DNA of 34,959 nucleotides, from NCBI GenBank assembly GCA_017962165.1, contig JAGCVW010000009.1, positions 1 to 34,959 of the forward strand, read 5' to 3'. A program made the position numbers and the translations under genes. This DNA is from Bacteroidales bacterium (GTDB taxonomy: Bacteria > Bacteroidota > Bacteroidia > Bacteroidales > UBA932). Shown piece after piece: positions 8,405 to 16,854 of the stretch. Positions within the stretch are counted from its first letter, which is position 1; each line of letters opens with the position of its first letter. A model generated the notes under the pieces. It made no database searches, had not been told where the DNA came from, and worked only from the letters and a program-made list of their open reading frames with translations.

Positions 8405-9316
8405 CTAATCTCTGTATAAAGGAAGTGTGCTGCAACGAAGCAGTCCGCCCATCTTTGAAATCTCACGGTAAGGCACTGTCTCAACAGTCATACCCAGCCC
8501 TTCAAGCCATGCCTTGAGGCGCGTAAAATGCTCCTCTACGACCACCACATCCTCCGAGATGGAGAAGATGTTGGAGTTCATCCAGTACATTTCCTCCGTT
8601 GTCAGTTCAAAGACGTTCGAAGGCCCGAACAGCTCTACGAGATGCCCGGCGTCGCGCGGGTTCAGGAAACCGTCCTTATAGATGATCGCCTTCCCGCGCC
8701 CTACGGGCATGAAGGTGCAGTCCAGATGCAGGATGCCTTCATACGGGTCGGTGTCGCTCTTTCTCAGATTGAGAGGAATGATGTTTTTGCCCGGGAAAAT
8801 CATCGCCAGGTAATCCAGCGCCAGCCTGTTGGTGCGCGCGGTCTTGACCTGCGGATAATCCTTGAATGCGTACTGGCCTACGAACAGGTAGTCGCCCCAC
8901 AGGATAACGTCTCCGCCTTCTACGTGGACGGCCTCGGGAAGGTTGTATATCTGCTTGTAGTGGATCTGGCTGTAGATCTCGTCGTAGGCGTCGATTTCCT
9001 CCTGCCTGTCGGGGATGATGTTGGAGACAATGATCTTGTCGTCAATTACGAAACCCACGTCGCGCGCGAAAATCTGGTTGCAGCCATCAACGGGCGCGGG
9101 GCGGTGCACAGTCACCCCATACTTTTTGAGGACGGCCTCGAAGGCCCCCATTTCGCGTATGATGTCTTCGTCTTTGGGGTAGATTCCTTTCGAGGCGGAT
9201 TCATATGATTTGGCATCGAAAGTCTGCTCCGGGGTGGGTGCGGGCCCGTTGGATTCCGGCCTGCCGAGCACTACGGCCCGCAGCCTTCCGGTTTCCGATG
9301 TTACATGGATATTCAT
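8405..9316 (-). CDS. Guanidine-modifying hydrolase (arginine deiminase-type)
   Basis: 303 residues, shorter than classical arginine deiminase (about 400). The fold motifs are visible: FARDVGFVID, an EGGDVILWGDY stretch, the catalytic-His segment LHLDCTFMPVG, and a C-terminal GGLLRCSTLPL that supplies the nucleophilic Cys. This is the amidinotransferase/dimethylargininase superfamily. Because the next two genes are carbamate kinase and ornithine carbamoyltransferase, the likely reaction is arginine to citrulline plus ammonia. Arginine dihydrolase (ArgZ-like) or methylarginine hydrolysis remain possible. It begins 9 bases after the GH2 stop, so it probably belongs to the ROK-GH2 operon. Confidence 0.82.
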   Translation of the reverse strand: MNIHVTSETGRLRAVVLGRPESNGPAPTPEQTFDAKSYESASKGIYPKDEDIIREMGAFEAVLKKYGVTVHRPAPVDGCNQIFARDVGFVIDDKIIVSNIIPDRQEEIDAYDEIYSQIHYKQIYNLPEAVHVEGGDVILWGDYLFVGQYAFKDYPQVKTARTNRLALDYLAMIFPGKNIIPLNLRKSDTDPYEGILHLDCTFMPVGRGKAIIYKDGFLNPRDAGHLVELFGPSNVFELTTEEMYWMNSNIFSISEDVVVVEEHFTRLKAWLEGLGMTVETVPYREISKMGGLLRCSTLPLYRD

Positions 9317-9325
9317 AGCACGGAG

Positions 9326-11842
9326 TTAGTCAATTTTAACTGCATTCCATCCGTCGAGTTCGATCGAGCAAGTTTCGGCGCCGGAATAGCTTACCGTCTT
9401 GCTTTGACCGGGGGGCAGAGAGAAGAAGTTGTCCGACCACAGTACCGCGGGAATCAACTGCCCGTCGGCATCTTTGGCTTTGAGTATATTCTGGTAGGCA
9501 ATTACATCCGAACGGTTGGTCAGCGTTACCGAATGTCCGTCGACTGTCATGTCGACCGTGGCTGTGGGCAGCGCGGCGACGAACGACAGGTCGGAGTATT
9601 CCGCGACAGGGGTCTGGTACCAGTTGCCATGGGCCCAGTCGAAGCTGTTGCCCGTTCCGATACAGTAGAAGTTGTCAGCCACACGTGCGCCCGAGGAGTC
9701 GAACAGTTCGAGCGAAATGTAGCACGGTCCTGTTATGGGGCCGCTGACCTTTTCCGGAGCGCGCGGAGCGATCCGGATATTCTTTCTCTCCCTGCGTACG
9801 AGCCTGGAATCAGGCCCGTAGATGCTCCAGACGGCGGTGTATATGCTCGTCGGCACGGTTTCGTCCACTGCCCACACGCAGCGGTCGCTATAGTTGTAGA
9901 CCAGCTGCACGGGCGCGCAGGCCTTTTGGGCCCCGTAGTAGCCCGCCGTGGGGACGAGGTACCAGTCGAAGAGCTGCCAGTAAAGCGACGGCCAGGCGGA
10001 ATTCAGCATCCACTGGACAATGCCGGTGGTACGGGGCACTGCAACCCTGAACGCTTCGAACATGGCGCGGGTGCCGTCATAGTCGAGTGCATGGGCCTTG
10101 CGGACGAAGTCCTCGAATCCGTCGGGCTCGCCGTACTGCCCGGTAATTGCCTTGCGCGCTTCGCGGGTCGAGTTCATGTCCTCGGTGGATGATGTGCAAT
10201 GGCGGTCCCAGGCCTCATCCTGCGGCCAGAGGTGGTCTTCGCCCACCATGCGCCGGACCGATTCGGCCTGCGGGATGTTCATCCCGATTCCGGTTTCGGT
10301 ATTGAAGCCGTAGTTGCCGCCGGCCTTGGTGTCGAGGTACCAGTACTCCGGTCCCACATACTCGTACGGACCGGCCATCTTCACGCCCGAGGGTCCGCCG
10401 TATTTGCTGGCAAGGCCGCTGGAAGAGCAGACGTACGGGCGGTATTCCAGCTGGTTGTACCAGTGCATGTAGGCCTCCTCGAGGCGTTCGTTGGGTATTT
10501 TGTCGGAGCCCATGCCCCAGCTGATGACGGAAGGGTGATTGCGCATCCAAATCAGCTGGTCGTGGAAGTAGCGGGTCGCGAGATTTTCCCATTCGGGCCC
10601 GTTGATGCAGCCGAACTTGCCTTGTTCGGGCAGACCGCAGTAGCCGGTCCACTCCCACTGGCAGCTCCAGCCGACCATGGCCATGAGGCCGAGGCTGTCG
10701 CACAGGTCGTATACCGCTCCGTCCTTGCTCCAGATGTTCTCGAAACGCACGGAGTTGAGGTTCATGTTCTTAACCATTTCCAACTGTTTGTGTGTGCGCT
10801 CGGGAGTGTCCTGCATGAAGATGTCGTCGGTCCAGCCCGCCGATTTGATCAGCACCGGCCTGCCGTTGAGTTTGAACAGGCGGTGGCCGTATTCGTCAAT
10901 TTCGCTGCTGATGTCGCGCAGACCGAAACGGACGGAGATCTCTCCACGCGCTTCGCTTGGTCGAGATGACAGGGTTGTCATTTCGAGCGGAGCCGTAGAC
11001 GAAGTCGAAAAATCTCTAGTGAAAGTTACCTTCAGCGTGTAGAGTTCCGGCGTGCCCAGGTCGTGGCTCCACCAGATGCGGGGGGCATTGACATTTTCGT
11101 TGATTATGACGGTGCGGGTCTCTTTGGGCTGCAGGGAGATTCTCTGGTTGAACTGTCCACTGTCGTATTTGCCTTCCAGGGTGCCTTCTGCGGGCCTGTC
11201 GCTGTAGTTAATCAGCGTCACCTCCGCAGTGAATGAGGCATCGTTCAGATTGTCCGGGTTCACATGCGGCCTGACGAACACGTCTGAGATTCTGACGTCG
11301 GGGGTGCTGATGAGGTGTACGGGTCGCCAGATGCCCATGCTTTCGTCTACCGGGCGGGGGTTCCAGTCTACATAGCCGACGTTGAGGCTCTGCCCGGGCG
11401 CTTTATGGACCCGGACTTTGAGGATGTTGCTTCGCCGTGCGATTCCGGTGATGTCATATTCGCGCACGCAGAACACGCCGTATGTAGTGTCTGCCGAGGC
11501 GATTTGTTTTCCGTTCACCCAGATGTCTGCAGAGTAGCCCAGACCTTCGAATCTGAGAGTGTTATGCTGGCCTTTGGGGGCTTTGAAGCGCGTTTTGAAT
11601 ATCCACGGCGAGTCGAAGATTGATTTATCGATGCCGAAGTAGCGGTCTTCCTCCAGGATGTTGTCGCCGAAGTATCCGGCTTCGTTCAGCGCACCGGCGA
11701 CGGTGCAGGGGACCATGGCGTTATAGGCTCGTGAGTCTCCCTCGCGCTGCATTTTCCAGTGGGTAAGGTCTTTGCCCGCCGGAGAGCAGCACGCGCAGAC
11801 CGTCACAGCGGCGGCCAGTAGCGTGGCGATTCTTTTTATCAT
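9326..11842 (-). CDS. GH2 glycosidase, exo-beta-D-glucosaminidase-like lipoprotein
   Basis: 838 residues with a Cys-containing signal sequence (VTVCACCSPAG), so it is probably a lipoprotein. A sugar-binding N-terminal domain (GYSADIWVNGKQIASADTTY) is followed by MGIWRPVHL and beta-sandwich domains, then the TIM barrel. The acid/base position is GSDKIP with Asp447, not the Asn-Glu of beta-galactosidases, and the nucleophile is Glu516 in NTETGIG. The Ser-Asp motif and the spacing of about 70 match the exo-beta-D-glucosaminidase subgroup, which removes GlcN from chitosan-type chains. A beta-mannosidase is the alternative. Residues about 276-303 come from a dispersed palindromic element. The ATG overlaps the ROK stop by 4 bases. 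Confidence 0.85.
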   Translation of the reverse strand: MIKRIATLLAAAVTVCACCSPAGKDLTHWKMQREGDSRAYNAMVPCTVAGALNEAGYFGDNILEEDRYFGIDKSIFDSPWIFKTRFKAPKGQHNTLRFEGLGYSADIWVNGKQIASADTTYGVFCVREYDITGIARRSNILKVRVHKAPGQSLNVGYVDWNPRPVDESMGIWRPVHLISTPDVRISDVFVRPHVNPDNLNDASFTAEVTLINYSDRPAEGTLEGKYDSGQFNQRISLQPKETRTVIINENVNAPRIWWSHDLGTPELYTLKVTFTRDFSTSSTAPLEMTTLSSRPSEARGEISVRFGLRDISSEIDEYGHRLFKLNGRPVLIKSAGWTDDIFMQDTPERTHKQLEMVKNMNLNSVRFENIWSKDGAVYDLCDSLGLMAMVGWSCQWEWTGYCGLPEQGKFGCINGPEWENLATRYFHDQLIWMRNHPSVISWGMGSDKIPNERLEEAYMHWYNQLEYRPYVCSSSGLASKYGGPSGVKMAGPYEYVGPEYWYLDTKAGGNYGFNTETGIGMNIPQAESVRRMVGEDHLWPQDEAWDRHCTSSTEDMNSTREARKAITGQYGEPDGFEDFVRKAHALDYDGTRAMFEAFRVAVPRTTGIVQWMLNSAWPSLYWQLFDWYLVPTAGYYGAQKACAPVQLVYNYSDRCVWAVDETVPTSIYTAVWSIYGPDSRLVRRERKNIRIAPRAPEKVSGPITGPCYISLELFDSSGARVADNFYCIGTGNSFDWAHGNWYQTPVAEYSDLSFVAALPTATVDMTVDGHSVTLTNRSDVIAYQNILKAKDADGQLIPAVLWSDNFFSLPPGQSKTVSYSGAETCSIELDGWNAVKID
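10935..11016 (-). repeat. Palindromic dispersed element, copy B (in frame inside GH2)
   Basis: 82 bases, beginning GAGATCTCTCCACGCG and ending GTCGAAAAATCTC on the + strand. It is clearly related to copy A at 5681-5765, with a 3-base gap at its centre. The host gene lies on the minus strand, so the element is translated in the opposite direction from copy A yet stays open. It lies in a loop between the beta-sandwich domain and the barrel. Confidence 0.8.
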
Positions 11843-12660
11843 AGGAGCGATGCGCCGAGGATGGGTACGTCTCCCTCCGGCATTGCGGTTATGGTAAGTT
11901 TGTCGAGGAAACGCGGATATGGATATGAGAAGCTCAGCTGGCGCATCATGGCCGGCTTGAACAGGTCGAAATTGTGTGCCACTCCGCCTCCGAACACCAC
12001 GCAGCCGGGATCGTATGCGAACAGAACTATGGACAGCAGCTTGCCGAGATGGATGCCGAACTCGTCCATGAGGGCAAGGGCGTTAGTGTCGCCTTTCCTG
12101 GCGGCCTCGCCGGCATCCTTGGGGTTGACATTATGGGCTGTGAAGAATTTCTTCGAGCAGAAGTCTTCCAGGATACCGCCGTTGTAGGGAAGCGAACAGA
12201 GCTCGCCCGCGCCGCAGTTGGTTCCGTTGTAGATCTTGCCGTCGATGATGATGCCCATTCCGGTGCCTGTCCCGAGGGTGACTCCCACAATGACCGGAGA
12301 GGGCTTGTCAAGCAATGAGGCCGCTCCGAGTATGAAGCAGTTGGCGTCGTTGTTCACCGCTACGCTTATGTTGAAAGTCTTCTCCAGACGCTCCTTGAGC
12401 GGCACTACGGTCCATGACGGGATATTGGTGGCGTCGTAGACTATTCCCTTTCCGGCATCTACGAGAGTGGGCACTCCTACGCCTATCTTGGTGACTTCAG
12501 GCGTGACTATCTGTCTGATGGCATTTTCGAGATGGACGAGCGTCTCTTCGAGAGTCGCGTTCGGCGCGAAAGAAGGGACGGTAATCGTTTTGACAATCTT
12601 TTTGTTTTCTACAAGTCCGAGGTTAATGGTAGTTCCCCCGATGTCGATTCCGAGTAGCAT
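11839..12660 (-). CDS. ROK family sugar kinase
   Basis: 273 residues. N-terminal DIGGTTINLGLV is the phosphate-binding motif; GVGVPTLVD, the NNDANCF motif with the catalytic Asp, and LGTGTGMGI confirm the ROK fold. The zinc-binding CxCGxxGC cluster of classical ROK kinases is absent; the segment reads NCGAGELCSLPYNGG, a variant the author associates with Bacteroidota members. It probably phosphorylates a hexose or amino sugar in the cytoplasm. Since the following gene encodes a glucosaminidase-like enzyme with an ATGA overlap, glucosamine is a reasonable guess as substrate. It has its own candidate -7 box at 12685-12692. Confidence 0.87.
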   Translation of the reverse strand: MLLGIDIGGTTINLGLVENKKIVKTITVPSFAPNATLEETLVHLENAIRQIVTPEVTKIGVGVPTLVDAGKGIVYDATNIPSWTVVPLKERLEKTFNISVAVNNDANCFILGAASLLDKPSPVIVGVTLGTGTGMGIIIDGKIYNGTNCGAGELCSLPYNGGILEDFCSKKFFTAHNVNPKDAGEAARKGDTNALALMDEFGIHLGKLLSIVLFAYDPGCVVFGGGVAHNFDLFKPAMMRQLSFSYPYPRFLDKLTITAMPEGDVPILGASLL

Positions 12661-12684
12661 ATCGAGTTTTATGTGTTATTACTA

Positions 12685-12692
12685 CAAATTTA
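12685..12692 (-). promoter_or_regulatory. -7 box for the ROK-GH2-arc operon
   Basis: TAAATTTG on the minus strand matches TAnnTTTG and lies 24 bases before the ROK ATG in the 40-base gap after the HAD gene. Confidence 0.5.
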
Positions 12693-12700
12693 GCAAAAAA

Positions 12701-13303
12701 CTACAGTATTCCGCGCGAAGCCAGGTCTTTGCGAAGTACCTCTGAGTTTGTGAACTGCAGCGCCGGGATGCCAAAGGCTGCGGCCCCGGCTACGTTCGCG
12801 GCGTTGTCGTCTATGAAGAGGCTGCTTGACGCCCCGGCGCCGTAGCGGTCCAGCAGCCTTTGGAAGAACTCCGGCGCCGGTTTGAGCATGTGCTCTTCGC
12901 CAGAAACGAGCATGCCGTCAAGAAGGTCGAATATGGGATATTTGTGGCGCACCAGGCAGAATGTCTCGGCCGACCAGTTCGTCAGTCCGAGGAGTTTGTA
13001 CCCGCGCGCTTTCAGCTCCGTGAGCAGCCCGCGCATCCCCGGGATCTCGTCGCCCATCATATCTATCCAGCGCTCGTAATACGCCTGGATCGCCTCTTTC
13101 CATTCAGGATACACGGCCGACAACTCGGCGATTCCCTGAGCGAACGGCTTCCCGGCATCCATCTGGGAGTTCCACTCGGAAGTGCAGACGTTCTTTATGA
13201 ACCATTCCGCCTTCTCCCTGCTTCCGAAATATGCGTCGAGCATCCTGTGCGGGTCCCAGTCGACCAGCACCGACCCGAAATCAAAAATGATGGTATCTGT
13301 CAT
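12701..13303 (-). CDS. HAD-family phosphatase (YihX-like)
   Basis: 200 residues. Motif I reads IIFDFGSVLVD, with Gly at the position normally held by the second Asp, as in the YihX/HAD-IA branch (FDLGNV). GLTNWS is motif II, KPAPEFF holds the motif III Lys, and FIDDNAANV is motif IV. YihX acts on glucose-1-phosphate, so a sugar-phosphate phosphatase role fits the neighbouring ROK kinase, though the substrate is unknown. It lies 40 bases upstream of the ROK gene on the same strand; a promoter box lies close before the start. Confidence 0.85.
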   Translation of the reverse strand: MTDTIIFDFGSVLVDWDPHRMLDAYFGSREKAEWFIKNVCTSEWNSQMDAGKPFAQGIAELSAVYPEWKEAIQAYYERWIDMMGDEIPGMRGLLTELKARGYKLLGLTNWSAETFCLVRHKYPIFDLLDGMLVSGEEHMLKPAPEFFQRLLDRYGAGASSSLFIDDNAANVAGAAAFGIPALQFTNSEVLRKDLASRGIL

Positions 13304-13311
13304 ACTGAGCC

Positions 13312-13319
13312 CAAATTTA
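13312..13319 (-). promoter_or_regulatory. -7 box for the HAD gene
   Basis: TAAATTTG on the minus strand, 8 bases before the HAD ATG, predicting a leader of only a few bases. Confidence 0.55.
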
Positions 13320-13332
13320 CAACACTTTTTTC

Positions 13333-13364
13333 AGTTACTTTGCCCCAGCGAGGGCAAAGTAACT
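13333..13364. repeat. GTTACTTTGCCC hairpin, second copy
   Basis: Arms of 13 bases (AGTTACTTTGCCC and its exact complement) around a 6-base loop, CAGCGA. It shares its stem with 6386-6423. Confidence 0.8.
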
Positions 13365-13386
13365 AAGAATTTGGTGGTTTTTGGGG

Positions 13387-13416
13387 GTTACTTTGCACTT
13401 TCGGGGGCAAAGTAAC
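13387..13416. repeat. GTTACTTTGC hairpin, third copy
   Basis: Arms of 10 bases (GTTACTTTGC/GCAAAGTAAC) around a 10-base loop that includes GGGG. It lies just after the stop of the LuxR-type gene and may help end that transcript. Confidence 0.75.
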
Positions 13417-13425
13417 TATGGTGCA

Positions 13426-14625
13426 TTAGATTAATCCGAGTTCCTTCGCCTTCAACACAAGTTCAGGCGTGTTGGCGACATCGAATTTGACGAGAAGTTT
13501 TTTGCGGTACCAGTTGATGGTTTCGGTGCTGAGGAAAAGGGCCTCGGCGATTTGTTTGGAAGTATAAGCTTTGGCGAGAAGCACAAGGATATCGCGCTCA
13601 CGGTCGGTGATCGACGGCGCTTCGGGAGAGGGGGTGGGAACATCCGCCGCGGCATCCGGCTGGCGATGGGCACCGCGCTTCCGGCGGCTGAAGATGATTG
13701 CACATGCCAGGGCGGCCAGGACCAGGACGAGCGTGACGATGCCCCAAGCGAGCTGCTTCTTCTGCTTTGATAGCGCCATCTGCATCAGGTTGAGATTCTC
13801 CGTGCGGAAGTCCGGGCTGTAGTCCGGATGCGCCCCGTAGTAGTCGTCGGCCATGCGCAGGTACTTGAGCGATTTCCACGGCTTGCCCTTTGCCAGGTAA
13901 AGGCGTCCAAAGCCCTTCACGACGTCGATGATCATCAGCGAGTCGCCAGAAGCCTGGGCATAGTCCATCGCCTTCGCATACGCGTCTTCGGCTTGCCCGA
14001 GGTCGCCTTCGTCTACCCACGTCTCCCCGATGTTGTACCACAGGATCGAGTTGCTCTCGTTCCAGCCGTATTTGTCGAAGATCGCGCCCGCCTTCCGGTA
14101 GCACTCCATCGCCTGCGGGATCGAATCCATCATGTTATAGAGGTTGCCGATGGCGCCGTAGAGGGCCGAATAATAGTCGTCGACGAACTTCTCGCCGTAG
14201 CCCTCGGGGTTGGTGGGGGAGGGAGCCCCGGCGGCCATGGCATCGACTGCGGCAAGGGAGGCCTTGTAATAGACCATGGCGCTATCGAATTGCTCGCGGG
14301 AGTAGAAGTGCTGGCCCAGGTAACGCAGCGCGTCGGAGTCTGCGGCCTTCCACCCGCGCGGCTGGCTGATCTTAAGGGCCTTGCGGGCGTAGAAGATGCT
14401 CTTCTCGCGGTTGATCGGGCTGTAGCCCAGCATCAGGTTGCGGTAGTCCCTGTTCAGGCGGACGAGTTCCTGCTCGGAGGCATGGTCCACGGCATCCGGC
14501 GTCCATCGCGCTACCACCCTCTCGAGCGAGTCGAGGTTGTGGCCACGGCTGTCGTAGTACGCTCCCGCCGGCAGCGCCGCCAGGATCGCCGCGAGAGCTG
14601 TGAATATTCTTCCGAAGAGTCTCAT
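13426..14625 (-). CDS. Membrane-anchored TPR protein with C-terminal LuxR-type HTH
   Basis: 399 residues from the ATG at 14625. A signal or anchor helix (about 5-20, GRIFTALAAILAALPAGA) is followed by TPR-like repeats to about residue 290 (for example SILWYNIGETWVDEGDLGQA). A TM helix lies at about 298-318 (LAWGIVTLVLVLAALACAII), and a LuxR/GerE HTH ends the protein (ITDRERDILVLLAKAYTSKQ). This is a one-component regulator type frequent in Bacteroidota: extracytoplasmic TPR sensing coupled to a cytoplasmic DNA-binding domain. It is divergent from the fimbrillin-like genes and may control them. The start at 14625 is preferred over longer in-frame ATGs because the signal sequence begins there and a -7 box lies 11 bases upstream. 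Confidence 0.85.
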   Translation of the reverse strand: MRLFGRIFTALAAILAALPAGAYYDSRGHNLDSLERVVARWTPDAVDHASEQELVRLNRDYRNLMLGYSPINREKSIFYARKALKISQPRGWKAADSDALRYLGQHFYSREQFDSAMVYYKASLAAVDAMAAGAPSPTNPEGYGEKFVDDYYSALYGAIGNLYNMMDSIPQAMECYRKAGAIFDKYGWNESNSILWYNIGETWVDEGDLGQAEDAYAKAMDYAQASGDSLMIIDVVKGFGRLYLAKGKPWKSLKYLRMADDYYGAHPDYSPDFRTENLNLMQMALSKQKKQLAWGIVTLVLVLAALACAIIFSRRKRGAHRQPDAAADVPTPSPEAPSITDRERDILVLLAKAYTSKQIAEALFLSTETINWYRKKLLVKFDVANTPELVLKAKELGLI

Positions 14626-14636
14626 TTTTCGAAATA

Positions 14637-14644
14637 CAAAGATA
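14637..14644 (-). promoter_or_regulatory. -7 box for the TPR/LuxR gene
   Basis: TATCTTTG on the minus strand, 11 bases before the ATG at 14625; this supports the shorter start. Confidence 0.6.
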
Positions 14645-14780
14645 GCCATTATCCAAAATGGTGGCGCTTTTCCCACCAGCGGGCCGCCCATTTCCACCAA
14701 TATTGGTGGTGTTTTCCTACCCCATCCTTCCCACCTTTGTGAATTCGCGTAAAAAAGCAATAATCAACACTATTAACTAT

Positions 14781-14909
14781 ATGAAAAATGAAGAAAGGGA
14801 GACTTACCTCGCTCCCGTTACGGAAACAATCGAGGTTGTATTCGAAGGCTGCATAGCAGCGTCCGGACTAATCAATGATTCCGGAGAAAATGATGAAGTC
14901 GGCTGGTAA
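14781..14909 (+). CDS. Small conserved-type peptide upstream of fimbrillin-like gene
   Basis: 42 residues from the ATG at 14781; a longer in-frame ORF upstream lacks any family character. The peptide has a charged start (MKNEERETYLAPVTE), a beta-like IEVVFEG segment, an IAASG tract and an acidic tail ending in GW. Short ORFs of this pattern (Y-x-P near the start, EG then ASG) are common in Bacteroidales beside Mfa-like/FISUMP lipoproteins, but no function is known to me. There is no signal sequence. The stop lies 16 bases before the next start, so the two are probably cotranscribed. A translated leader or a secreted-peptide precursor are both possible. Confidence 0.6.
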   Translation: MKNEERETYLAPVTETIEVVFEGCIAASGLINDSGENDEVGW

Positions 14910-14925
14910 AATGGAGGAATTGAAA

Positions 14926-16842
14926 ATGAAAAAGAATGCGTTATTATTGGCGGCATTTAGTTTAGTGATTTTTGCCTGCACGACTCCTGAAATTGAAGTC
15001 ATAGTTAACGGCGGTGAACAGGAAGTCGAAATCGCTCCTGTTGAGCCTGCTGTTGAGATTATGCCCGACACCTTCATCGCTAAATCAGACACGGTAACCA
15101 AGGCCGGATTTGATTATGATTCCGTGAACAAAAAGTATGTCCATCATTGGACCGACGGCGATCAGGTTTACGTATTTCACGGCACAACTCGCGCTACATA
15201 CTCCTGCACCAACGCCGCCACGGGAGTGTTTACCAAGGTCGTTGACAGCGAGACGGCGGTTAGTTATTCTTTCACGAAATACTGCGCCGTATTCGATAAT
15301 TTGAGTACCGATTACTACGCTCCAAATGCAAACAATAGAATACGACCGGCTGTCGGGTCCAGTTATACATCCTCCGGCGATGGATATGGCAATGTAATGG
15401 TTGCCTGCTCTGACGACGGGGAGACCTTCGTTTTTACAAGCATCGTCGGCTGGCTCAAACTTCAATTAAAGGGAACAAAGTCCGTTTCTTCGATTGAAGT
15501 TTGGGGTAAAAACTATGAATCTACATACGGCTTGTGTAACGTTTCTTTTAATCTTGATCTTTCATTTGGAAAGTCCTGGTCTCTTGACGACGCAGGTAAT
15601 ACTGTGGAATTCTCTTCACCTGTCGCGTTAAACGAATCAACGGCCACAGCATTCTATGTTGCCCTCCCACCCGTATCGTTTGATGATGGATTGGATGTTA
15701 TCGTTCATTATTCAGATGGCACGAGGTCCACTTTGGGGACGACAAATGCCGTTGAGATCACTGCAAATAAGGTGACTCCGATGGCAACTCTCAACGTGGT
15801 GAAGAATCTTGGGGCCAGCGAAACCGCCAATTGCTACGTCGTTACCCCTGGCAACCTTTACAAGTTCCCGACCGTGCAGGGAAATAGTGCTACGTCCGTA
15901 GGAACGGTGGATCATGTGTCCGTTCTTTGGGAAACTAAAAATGATTTCAGCACTGCTCCAAGTACCGGCCAGATTATTAACAATGTTTCTTATGCAGACG
16001 GTTACATCTATTTCTTTGTCCCTCAGTATAATATAGGAAACGCACTTATTGCCGCTTACGATGATTCCGATGAAATCCTCTGGAGTTGGCACATCTGGAA
16101 GGTTGCGTCTAATGATGTTCCCGGATCGGTTACTTATACCAATAATGCCGCCGGTACCTTCCTTGACCGTAACGTGGGCGCTTTGTCCAAGGACAAAACG
16201 CAAGGTTCTCTTACCTGGGGCCTCTACTATCAGTGGGGCCGAAAGGATCCGTTCCTCGGGGGAACTAATGGAGCTATTCCTTCGGAAAAGGGTTATGCGG
16301 CAACAAGTTACAGCCCTTCCGACAAAGTGGATGCAACCAATCTGGCTTACAAAACAATGTCGTATAGAATAAAGAATCCCACTGTTTTTGTGTATGACAA
16401 TGGATCATCGACGATGTCTGCCGCACAGGAGTGTAGTTGGGCATATACGAATTCAGCCGGAACATTGACGCCGTCTAAAACGATTTATGACCCCTGCCCT
16501 CCGGGATATGCCGTTTCGACCGGCGCCAAGAACGAGGGCGCGAATGTACTTGACTCATATAGGGAATTGTATTGTTATTGGTGGCTGGACGGAGGTGCAT
16601 CCAATTATGACAGCACTTATAAAGGTTATTCCATTGACGGGAACTGGTATCCGTATGAATCGGGTCTGGTATTGCCTGCCGGAACCTCATATCATGGGAA
16701 TATGACCCCGTATGCGGCATATCATACAGTCGCTTATTCATCTTCAATTTGGTTCAAGTTCACCAGTAGTCAATATTATCCTTGGACAGATTCGAATATG
16801 CATATGCGTGCCGCGACCCCTATCCGTTGCCAGAAACTATAA
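14926..16842 (+). CDS. Fimbrillin-like FISUMP-domain lipoprotein
   Basis: 638 residues from the ATG at 14926, chosen because it follows a GGAGG 8 bases upstream and gives a lipoprotein signal (ALLLAAFSLVIFAC) with acidic residues soon after the Cys. The N-terminal half resembles Mfa-like fimbrillins (WTDGDQVYVFHGTTRATYSC). A TANCYVVTPGNLYKFPTVQG linker follows, and residues about 400-638 form a FISUMP domain: GTFLDRNVGA, YYQWGRKDPF (about 433), CPPGYAV (about 522) and a final MRAATPIRC. It is probably a surface lipoprotein or minor pilus component. Codon use and base composition are visibly more AT-rich than the flanking genes, suggesting lateral origin or antigenic diversification. Confidence 0.85.
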   Translation: MKKNALLLAAFSLVIFACTTPEIEVIVNGGEQEVEIAPVEPAVEIMPDTFIAKSDTVTKAGFDYDSVNKKYVHHWTDGDQVYVFHGTTRATYSCTNAATGVFTKVVDSETAVSYSFTKYCAVFDNLSTDYYAPNANNRIRPAVGSSYTSSGDGYGNVMVACSDDGETFVFTSIVGWLKLQLKGTKSVSSIEVWGKNYESTYGLCNVSFNLDLSFGKSWSLDDAGNTVEFSSPVALNESTATAFYVALPPVSFDDGLDVIVHYSDGTRSTLGTTNAVEITANKVTPMATLNVVKNLGASETANCYVVTPGNLYKFPTVQGNSATSVGTVDHVSVLWETKNDFSTAPSTGQIINNVSYADGYIYFFVPQYNIGNALIAAYDDSDEILWSWHIWKVASNDVPGSVTYTNNAAGTFLDRNVGALSKDKTQGSLTWGLYYQWGRKDPFLGGTNGAIPSEKGYAATSYSPSDKVDATNLAYKTMSYRIKNPTVFVYDNGSSTMSAAQECSWAYTNSAGTLTPSKTIYDPCPPGYAVSTGAKNEGANVLDSYRELYCYWWLDGGASNYDSTYKGYSIDGNWYPYESGLVLPAGTSYHGNMTPYAAYHTVAYSSSIWFKFTSSQYYPWTDSNMHMRAATPIRCQKL

Positions 16843-16854
16843 ACACTCAACAAT

